Below, in pieces: positions 1 through 5,142 of a stretch of DNA of 5,142 nt. The stretch comes from Balneolaceae bacterium (lineage in GTDB: Bacteria; Bacteroidota; Rhodothermia; Balneolales; Balneolaceae), in assembly GCA_021767245.1 (NCBI GenBank), contig JAASTO010000184.1, forward strand, positions 1 to 5,142, read 5' to 3'. Within the stretch, counting starts at the first letter, position 1, and each line of letters opens with the position of its first letter. The notes under the pieces are model-generated. The model did not search any database and had not been told where the DNA came from. It was given only the letters and a program-made list of their open reading frames with translations. A program made the translations under genes and the position numbers.

Positions 1-1472
1 CTCATATCAAACACCGCACGGTTTAAAAAACTTTGAAGGGTGGCAGTTATGATCCGTGGTCCGCCGGCAGCACCAAGAACCATATCAACCCGGTTATTTT
101 TAGTCACGATGGTTGGCGTCATGCTGCTGAGCATACGCTTTCCGGGTTCAATAGCGTTAGCCTCCGCACCGATCAATCCATAGGCGTTAGGTTCCCCCGG
201 TTGAGCTGAAAAGTCATCCATTTCATTGTTGAGAAGAAAACCTGCACCGCTAACGGAAACATGGCTCCCAAAAGACCCATTAAGGGTTGTAGTGACTGCA
301 ACGGCATTTCCTTCACTGTCAATAACTGAAAAGTGAGTGGTCTCATCTGATTCAACAAAGCCTGCTATTTCTCCATGTGACAGGGAAGCAGAGGAAGTGA
401 CCGTATCCTGTGAAAAATTTTCCATCCTTTTGTCATTATACTCTTCACTGATAAGCTCAGAAACCGGGACGTCTACAAAATCAGGATCCCCCAAATAGTA
501 AGACCGGTCTGCAAAAGCCCGGCGCATAGCCTCGCTGACCAAATGCACATAATCAGCGGAATTGTGCCCCATTTCTTCTAAAGGATGATCATTGATCATG
601 TTCAATATCTGTGCAATGGCAATACTTCCACTGCTGGGGGGAGACATGATATGTAAGGTATAATCTTTGAATTCAACTTCTACAGGATCCCTCCACTGGC
701 TCTCATAATTGTAGAGGTCGTTATAGGTGATAAGGCCTCTGTAACGTTCCATTTCATTTACAATAGCATCTGCTACTGGACCTGCATAAAATCCCTCCCG
801 CCCAAAACGAGCTACCCGTTCAAGGGTATTTGCAAGGTCTTCTTGCACAAATAGATCCCCTTCTTTGAATTCAGTATCATCTTTTTTTGTGAAATACTCA
901 GCAGAAGCCTGATATTTTTTAAAGGTGTCTTTATGATTATTGAGTGATTCTGCATGGGAATATGACAGCTTATATCCTTCCCGGGCAAGCTTAATAGCAG
1001 GTTGTAGAACCAGATCCAGGGGTAATTTTCCGTAGCGCTCTAGGGCCTTGATCATTCCATCCACAGTTCCGGGAACCCCTACTGCCAGGATTCCCTCCCA
1101 GCTTAGGTCAGATTTAAATTCCCCATTTCTGACATACATGTCACGCGTGGCTTTTTCAGGAGCCTTTTCCCTGAAATCAAGTGCGGCCGTTTCACCATTG
1201 GCTAAACGTATTACCATAAAGCCACCACCACCAATATTACCGGCTCTCGGTAGTGTAACGGCAAGTGCAAACTGAACCGCAACGGCAGCATCTACCGCAT
1301 TACCACCCTGCATCAGAATTTCATTACCGATCTCTGAGGCATACTTATCGGCTGTTACCACCAGCCCATTTTTAAAGTTTTTTGATTCAAATACCTGCGC
1401 GTTAATATCTGTGGTAAGAAATGAGAATAGCAGGAGACTGAGTAGGGTAGAAAAGAAGCGGGTTACTTTCAT
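1..1472 (-). CDS. ggt: Gamma-glutamyltransferase, secreted precursor (3' end outside window)
   Basis: Gamma-glutamyltransferase takes the gamma-glutamyl group from glutathione or related peptides and passes it to water or an acceptor amino acid; in Gram-negative bacteria it works in the periplasm. The frame is open from the ATG at 1472 to the window edge, giving 490 codons plus two bases; relatives are about 570-580 residues, so the end of the small subunit is missing. Residues 1-25 form a signal peptide (basic MKVTR start, Leu/Phe-rich core, likely cut at INA|Q). Family marks seen: GGNAVDAAVA near 57, GGGGF near 81, the substrate-binding Arg in LDFRE (R101), and SPPSSG near 277. The autoprocessing and catalytic Thr is T378 in ETTHFSVID, followed by TLNGSFG, LLNNEMDDFSAQPG, LSSMTPTIV (S449-S450) and GGPRII. 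Cleavage before T378 should give large and small subunits. It starts 89 bp after xerD on the same strand. No Shine-Dalgarno is visible before the ATG, which I chose because it gives a complete signal peptide. I see no frameshift. The family is certain; the substrate is inferred. Confidence 0.95.
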   Translation of the reverse strand, partial: MKVTRFFSTLLSLLLFSFLTTDINAQVFESKNFKNGLVVTADKYASEIGNEILMQGGNAVDAAVAVQFALAVTLPRAGNIGGGGFMVIRLANGETAALDFREKAPEKATRDMYVRNGEFKSDLSWEGILAVGVPGTVDGMIKALERYGKLPLDLVLQPAIKLAREGYKLSYSHAESLNNHKDTFKKYQASAEYFTKKDDTEFKEGDLFVQEDLANTLERVARFGREGFYAGPVADAIVNEMERYRGLITYNDLYNYESQWRDPVEVEFKDYTLHIMSPPSSGSIAIAQILNMINDHPLEEMGHNSADYVHLVSEAMRRAFADRSYYLGDPDFVDVPVSELISEEYNDKRMENFSQDTVTSSASLSHGEIAGFVESDETTHFSVIDSEGNAVAVTTTLNGSFGSHVSVSGAGFLLNNEMDDFSAQPGEPNAYGLIGAEANAIEPGKRMLSSMTPTIVTKNNRVDMVLGAAGGPRIITATLQSFLNRAVFDM

Positions 1473-1561
1473 AGGTAGATGATTTTTTAATTCGTGGCTA
1501 AAATAGTAGAAGTTTACACCTTTTGCAGAACGAAAGTTTGGAAGCTTTATTTAGTAAAAGA
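1473..1561 (-). other. xerD-ggt intergenic spacer, no terminator visible
   Basis: This 89-bp AT-rich gap separates the xerD stop from the ggt start. I find no GC-rich hairpin followed by a T-run on the minus strand, so transcription could continue from xerD into ggt. A TACTAT hexamer on the minus strand, about 30-40 bases before the ggt ATG, resembles a -10 box, but no convincing -35 box accompanies it. Whether ggt has its own promoter cannot be decided from sequence alone. Confidence 0.5.
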
Positions 1562-2473
1562 TCACGCCCTTGGGTGAAATTCCTTATGTACCTGATGGAG
1601 AAAGGACCGGTCGATGTGTGTATATATCTCGGTGGTAAGGATAGAAGAATGCCCAAGCATCTCCTGAACGGCCCTGAGATCGGCTCCGCCTTCCAATAGA
1701 TGAGTGGCAAATGAGTGGCGGAAAATATGGGGATACACATTTTTCTTGATCTCAGCTTTTTCAGCTGCTTTTTGAACAATGTTCCAGATGCTCATTCTGG
1801 ATAAGGCACTGCCCCGCACACTCAAAAATACTTTATTCTTTGCTTTATGGGCTTTTTCGGGGTTGAAGAATTGAGGACGTACGTGTTCTGTGTAATGAGA
1901 GATGGCATCCTGGGCGATCTCACCAACCGGAACCAATCGCTCTTTGTTTCCCTTTCCGATCACCCTGATGAACCCGATCTCAAAGATCAAGCGGTTTTGC
2001 TCAAGTCCGGTAAGTTCGCTTACGCGCATCCCGGTTCCGTACAGAGTTTCCAGAATTGCTTTGTCCCTGATGCCGGCAGGGGAGCTAAGGTCCGGTGTCT
2101 CCAGAATGGCCTCGATCTCGTCCCGATCCAATACCTCTGGCAACTTAGATGCTTTCTTCGGGAGTTCCACAAGCTCTGCAGGATTGGCTTTTGTGATACC
2201 TTCCACAACCGCAAATTCATGAAAACCCCGAATACTGGAGATGTTTCGGGCGAGGGAACTAGCCGAAAGCAGTTCATCGTCTACCAGATAATTCAGAAAA
2301 TCTTCTATATGACCGAGTGTGACGCCCGACAAGTCTTTTATCCTTTTTTCGGACGTGAGGTATAAAAAATACCGTTCAAGGTCATTTTTGTAGGATACCA
2401 CAGAATTTTCACTCAAACCTTTTTCCAGTTTGATAAACTGAAGGTACAGATCAAGTTCTTGCTTAAAAGCCAA
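1562..2473 (-). CDS. xerD: Site-specific tyrosine recombinase XerD
   Basis: XerD acts with XerC at the dif site near the replication terminus to resolve chromosome dimers, normally under FtsK control. The 303-residue product is close to the usual ~300. Residues ~3-90 form the SAM-like core-binding domain and ~110-290 the catalytic domain. The full active set is visible: R150 (GTGMRVSEL), K174 (GKGNKER), H249 and R252 (PHIFRHSFATHLL), H275 (LGHSS) and nucleophile Y284 (EIYTHID). The C-terminus ending in HPRA matches E. coli XerD, and together with the ADLRAVQEMLGHS stretch favours XerD over XerC or an integron/phage integrase. The start is a TTG: an in-frame TAA lies five codons upstream, no ATG or GTG lies between, and the TTG gives the normal short N-terminus. 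It lies two bases after the pgpH stop, so translation is probably coupled. No Shine-Dalgarno is well placed. No dif-like site was recognised nearby. Family and intactness are very secure. Confidence 0.97.
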   Translation of the reverse strand: MAFKQELDLYLQFIKLEKGLSENSVVSYKNDLERYFLYLTSEKRIKDLSGVTLGHIEDFLNYLVDDELLSASSLARNISSIRGFHEFAVVEGITKANPAELVELPKKASKLPEVLDRDEIEAILETPDLSSPAGIRDKAILETLYGTGMRVSELTGLEQNRLIFEIGFIRVIGKGNKERLVPVGEIAQDAISHYTEHVRPQFFNPEKAHKAKNKVFLSVRGSALSRMSIWNIVQKAAEKAEIKKNVYPHIFRHSFATHLLEGGADLRAVQEMLGHSSILTTEIYTHIDRSFLHQVHKEFHPRA

Positions 2474-2475
2474 AA

Positions 2476-4863
2476 CTATACGTCTTTATTTTCATTCTCC
2501 TGAACCGGTTTTGTTGGGGTATCAAGTGAGGCCTTCTGCTTGATCTCACTTTTCTGTTTCTCGCTGTCTTCAGGATATTCTACCCGACTGTGGTAAACGC
2601 CCACAAGTATATTTAAAAAGGTCTCTTTGATAACCTGTAAGTGTCTGAATGTGAGAGGACAGTGACTCAGCTGACCTTCAGCCACCCGGTCATCCACCAT
2701 GCGGTTAACCAGGTTTTCGAGTTTGCTATAAGTAGGATTTTTCATAGCCCGTGATGCGGCTTCGATCCCATCAGCTAAAAGTAAAATACCGGTTTCTTTG
2801 GTTGATGGAAGCGGGCCCTCATATCGGAACTGGTCTTCCTCAAGCATACTTTTCAGGCTTTCGTCTTCTTTAGCCTTCTCATAGAAATACCGAATCACAG
2901 AGGTGCCATGATGCGTCTTTATGAAATCAATGAGATTACCCGGGAGGTCATGTTCTTCAGCCATTTTAACCCCTTCACTCACATGAGCTTTGATCACCAT
3001 AGCGCTCATCTGAGGTTTTAGTTTATCATGCTCGTTGGATCCTTTGGTTTGATTTTCCACGAAATAATCAGGTTTAACCATTTTTCCTATATCGTGATAA
3101 AGGGAACCCACGCGGCAAAGCAAAGAGTTGGCACCAATGGCCGATGCAGCCGCTTCGGCCAGATTTGCCACCTGAAGACTATGATGAAACGTACCGGGAG
3201 CCTTATTCATGAGATCTTTTAATAATGGCTGATTGGTATCGCCCAGTTCGATGAGGGTAAAATCGGTAGTTACACCAAATATTTTTTCAAAGATAAGAAT
3301 GATGGGATAGGTGAATAAAATGAACACAGAACTGATTGCGATGTACATCAGATCAGACAAAAAGGTATCCCATCCGCTGAGTGCTGCCACATTGAAAGAC
3401 CCGATCACGATCACATAGGTTAGGAATACAATGCCCGGTGTGGTAAAGAAAAATTGGGAACGATCCTTTATGTCTCGAACTGAAAATACACCCAAGCTAC
3501 AGGCTGTAAAGGTCGCAACGATATATTCAAAACTGTTACCATGAATAAGCCCAAGTAAACTGGCCAGCATGATGGATGAGACAAGCCCAACCCTTGAGTC
3601 AAATATGATAGTAAGTACGATGGGTGCAATGGCCACCGGTATGATATACGGGTCCGCGATATCAAAATAGTTGATAAATCCACCCGCGAAAGAGACCAAT
3701 CCAAGAGTTAAGAAAACCAGGAAGAACAAGGCATTATTAGAGGTAATGTTTCGCCTATATAAATAAATATACATGAAGAAGACGAGTGTGACGGCAACAA
3801 TGATGATAAGTTGTCCGGCAAAACGCACCCACCTTTCAATCTCGGTTGCATTTTCTGAACGAGCCTCGGCAAGGCTTCTCAGTATGTTGGCCCGTTCATC
3901 ATTTACAAGGTCACCGCGCCGAATGATCACCTGTCCCTGAGTCACAGCTCCCTTGGTTTCTGATATCTCGGCTAAGGCTTCCTGAAGTTTAGCCTGAGTA
4001 TCTTCCTCACTGTAGTTCATATTTGGGCTGATAACTTTATTGTAGATCTCTAAAGCGAGCCTTGCTTGTTCTTCATTGAACATGCGGTTCAATCGGAATT
4101 GAACAAATTCATTGGCTTCCCTCAGGTCTCTGATCCGCGCAAGGTCAACCGACTGCTCCGTACTTTCCCTCGGATTTCTGATCGTAATCTGACTGGTATT
4201 TAATGTGCCCTTATTTCTGTCGATTATACCTTGGCCTATAAGCTGATCGATCAGTAATTCAAGCTGTTGTTTGACGGTTACTCCAATGAATTGTGAAGGT
4301 GCCTGGTTCGAATTCTGTACTTCGTGATAGCTATCTAGTAATAGCTGCCAAGAACTGCCGGTCAGATCAAGGTCGGAATCTTCAAGTGTTGAAGTGAAAT
4401 TTGCGCTATCCACATCGGCCTTTGCAGGAGTTGTTTGTTTGGAAACCTGCCAGTCGTGGTATGCCTCTAATACCGGCTGCATCTGTCGGTAGATTGAATC
4501 GAGTCTGGCTTGTATGGTAATGGGTGCATTGGCATTAACTTTGAAAATAGGTGCTGTATTTTCCCGGATCTCCTGTCGTTCCTCTTCTAACTCCGCATCC
4601 GTTTTTTGAATGGAAAAGGTAAAGGGCGCCGTTAAGTCAGCATTGCGCCAAGGCTGATTCAGGGCATAATTTAAACCGGAATTGACAGGGTTTTTAGGCA
4701 GGGAAAAAGCACTGATAACAATAAACAGAAATACGATGAGTGCTCTTAGATATGGATTTCTTTTCAGGGAATACTTTTCCTGTTCCTTTTTCTTTTTCTC
4801 ACCAATAAGAGGAGCCAGTTCTTTACGCTTCTGACTCAAACCAAGTTTTTCAAGTAAGCTCAT
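2476..4863 (-). CDS. pgpH: 7TM-HD family membrane phosphohydrolase, probable cyclic-di-AMP phosphodiesterase
   Basis: Members of this PgpH/YqfF family, studied in Listeria, cut c-di-AMP to pApA and so lower a second messenger tied to osmotic and wall homeostasis. From the ATG at 4863 the product has 795 residues, longer than the ~710-720 of Firmicute members. Order: basic Lys-rich cytoplasmic N-terminus (1-38), first membrane helix (~39-55), large extracytoplasmic 7TMR-HDED-type domain (~56-345) ending near the GQVIIRRGDLV motif, a block of about seven helices (~347-526), then the cytoplasmic HD domain (~550-762). Metal and catalytic residues are intact: H560/H561 (GTFHHSLQVANLAE), H590-D591 (YHDIGK), H627, H651-H652 (THHGT) and D698 (LLADGIEAA). 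A polar Lys/Glu/Pro-rich tail (~765-795) follows. A TTG at 4905 would add 14 residues; I prefer the ATG because MSLLEK leads into a basic N-terminus and the extension is atypical. No Shine-Dalgarno precedes either. First gene of the probable pgpH-xerD operon. Family is certain; c-di-AMP as substrate is inferred by homology. Confidence 0.93.
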   Translation of the reverse strand: MSLLEKLGLSQKRKELAPLIGEKKKKEQEKYSLKRNPYLRALIVFLFIVISAFSLPKNPVNSGLNYALNQPWRNADLTAPFTFSIQKTDAELEEERQEIRENTAPIFKVNANAPITIQARLDSIYRQMQPVLEAYHDWQVSKQTTPAKADVDSANFTSTLEDSDLDLTGSSWQLLLDSYHEVQNSNQAPSQFIGVTVKQQLELLIDQLIGQGIIDRNKGTLNTSQITIRNPRESTEQSVDLARIRDLREANEFVQFRLNRMFNEEQARLALEIYNKVISPNMNYSEEDTQAKLQEALAEISETKGAVTQGQVIIRRGDLVNDERANILRSLAEARSENATEIERWVRFAGQLIIIVAVTLVFFMYIYLYRRNITSNNALFFLVFLTLGLVSFAGGFINYFDIADPYIIPVAIAPIVLTIIFDSRVGLVSSIMLASLLGLIHGNSFEYIVATFTACSLGVFSVRDIKDRSQFFFTTPGIVFLTYVIVIGSFNVAALSGWDTFLSDLMYIAISSVFILFTYPIILIFEKIFGVTTDFTLIELGDTNQPLLKDLMNKAPGTFHHSLQVANLAEAAASAIGANSLLCRVGSLYHDIGKMVKPDYFVENQTKGSNEHDKLKPQMSAMVIKAHVSEGVKMAEEHDLPGNLIDFIKTHHGTSVIRYFYEKAKEDESLKSMLEEDQFRYEGPLPSTKETGILLLADGIEAASRAMKNPTYSKLENLVNRMVDDRVAEGQLSHCPLTFRHLQVIKETFLNILVGVYHSRVEYPEDSEKQKSEIKQKASLDTPTKPVQENENKDV

Positions 4864-5017
4864 TAAGCAGCTTGTTTTAAAATTCAACCAAAGGTTAACA
4901 ACCAAACCCTAATTTACAAATCTTTTTGCAGTAAACAGTGTAGTATCGGCAAATGGACATTTAACGGCAGTATTTAAAAAAATAAGATTTGATAGTGGCA
5001 CAAGCTCTACCGATGTT
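4864..5017 (-). promoter_or_regulatory. Leader and probable promoter region of pgpH-xerD (no box assigned)
   Basis: This 154-bp AT-rich stretch contains no plausible gene, tRNA or terminator. As it precedes the first gene of the unit, the promoter is expected here, but none can be assigned with confidence. The minus strand has a TTTG near 4951-4954 followed 25 bases later by AAGATTTG, which resembles the Bacteroidota TTTG...TAnnTTTG arrangement with one mismatch and slightly too long a spacer. A second partial match, TAGGGTTTG, has a three-base instead of two-base gap. Placement as a promoter region rests on position only. Confidence 0.5.
4885..4906 (-). repeat. 8-bp direct repeat TTTGGTTG in the pgpH leader
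   Basis: Read on the minus strand, TTTGGTTG occurs twice, at 4906-4899 and 4892-4885, with a 14-bp period, and the sequence between them (GGTTAACAACC on the plus strand) has short inverted arms. It ends about 21 bases before the preferred ATG of pgpH, so it would lie in the 5' leader of the mRNA or in the promoter-proximal DNA. It could be a binding site or a chance duplication; a single instance cannot tell. Confidence 0.4.
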
Positions 5018-5142
5018 CTGCTAACTGCTAACTGCTAACTGCTAACTGCTAACTGCTAACTGCTAACTGCTAACTGCTAACTGCTAACTGCTAACTGCTA
5101 ACTGCTAACTGCTAACTGCTAACTGCTAACTGCTAACTGCTA
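5018..5142. repeat. Perfect heptanucleotide tandem array (CTGCTAA)n, open at the window edge
   Basis: From 5018 to the last base the sequence is an uninterrupted repeat of the 7-bp unit CTGCTAA (TTAGCAG on the other strand): 125 bp, or 17 full copies plus six bases, with no mismatch. The left boundary is sharp, since base 5017 is T where the unit would need A; the right boundary lies outside the window. As 7 is not a multiple of 3, each frame passes through all phases every 21 bp and meets TAA on the plus strand and TAG on the minus strand, so the array cannot be coding. It is too short in period and lacks spacers, so it is not CRISPR. No hairpin can form within one strand. Such perfect short arrays usually vary in length by replication slippage. 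Function is unknown; it lies 154 bp upstream of pgpH. Confidence 0.97.

Noticed and set aside
1048..1275. 75-codon open frame on the plus strand
   Set aside because: Antisense to the well-conserved large-subunit region of ggt; composition is that of a shadow frame.
1902..2222. 106-codon open frame on the plus strand, Ser/Pro-rich
   Set aside because: Also antisense to xerD and overlapping another shadow frame; no start context or family resemblance.
1847..2365. 172-codon open frame on the plus strand
   Set aside because: It lies entirely antisense to xerD, whose full catalytic set proves the minus strand is coding. The plus-strand translation has no recognisable motif and an irregular composition.
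2463..2495. Ten-codon micro-ORF with AGGAGA next to its ATG, spanning the pgpH-xerD junction
   Set aside because: AGGAGA directly touches the ATG with no spacer, so it is badly placed for initiation, and it is also part of pgpH codons. It is 22 bases from the xerD TTG, too far to serve that start.
4864..4905. TTG start at 4905 adding 14 residues to the pgpH product
   Set aside because: The extension is atypical for the family's N-terminus and overlaps the direct-repeat leader; the ATG at 4863 gives a usual basic N-terminus. Not fully excluded.
4944..5014. ATCGG...CCGAT inverted pair flanking the leader
   Set aside because: Arms are only 5 bp and about 60 bp apart, which is expected by chance.
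4864..5017. dif or attachment site next to xerD
   Set aside because: No 28-bp sequence with two opposed XerC/XerD-like arms was found. XerD genes are usually not adjacent to dif, and there are no other signs of an integrated element.
5018..5142. CRISPR array, telomere-like repeat or protein-coding repeat
   Set aside because: There are no spacers and the unit is only 7 bp, so it is not CRISPR. TTAGCAG is not TTAGGG and nothing else suggests a eukaryote or a linear end. All six frames are blocked every 21 bp, so it is not coding.

Overview
The window looks like bacterial chromosome from the Bacteroidota/Rhodothermota/Balneolota side of the FCB group. This placement is an inference. It rests on the moderate GC content, the absence of Shine-Dalgarno sequences in front of genes that are clearly real, an 'INA|Q' type signal-peptide end on the secreted enzyme, and protein sequences that match their families well but do not look proteobacterial. 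No marker gene fixes the genus.

All three genes lie on the minus strand and read from right to left. From the right edge there is, first, a perfect 7-bp tandem array (5018-5142) that runs out of the window. Next comes an AT-rich leader of 154 bp with no gene. Then follows a 795-codon membrane protein of the 7TM-HD phosphohydrolase family (PgpH/YqfF type, 4863-2476), the family that hydrolyses cyclic-di-AMP. Two bases after its stop codon, xerD begins at a TTG codon (2473-1562); it encodes the chromosome-dimer tyrosine recombinase. After an 89-bp gap comes ggt (1472 to beyond base 1), a secreted gamma-glutamyltransferase cut by the window edge so that about the last 80-90 residues are missing.

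pgpH and xerD are almost certainly one transcription unit. No hairpin terminator is visible between xerD and ggt, so ggt may belong to it as well. The three proteins have no obvious shared pathway: second-messenger turnover in the inner membrane, DNA recombination in the cytoplasm, and glutathione/gamma-glutamyl peptide breakdown in the periplasm. All catalytic residues that can be checked are present in each.

The stretch least explained by known genes is the heptamer array. It is perfect over nearly 18 copies, carries a stop codon every 21 bp in all six reading frames, and lies upstream of the probable promoter region of pgpH. It is a good candidate for a length-variable locus, but any regulatory effect is speculation. 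I see no novel multi-gene defence, mobile or biosynthetic system in the window.
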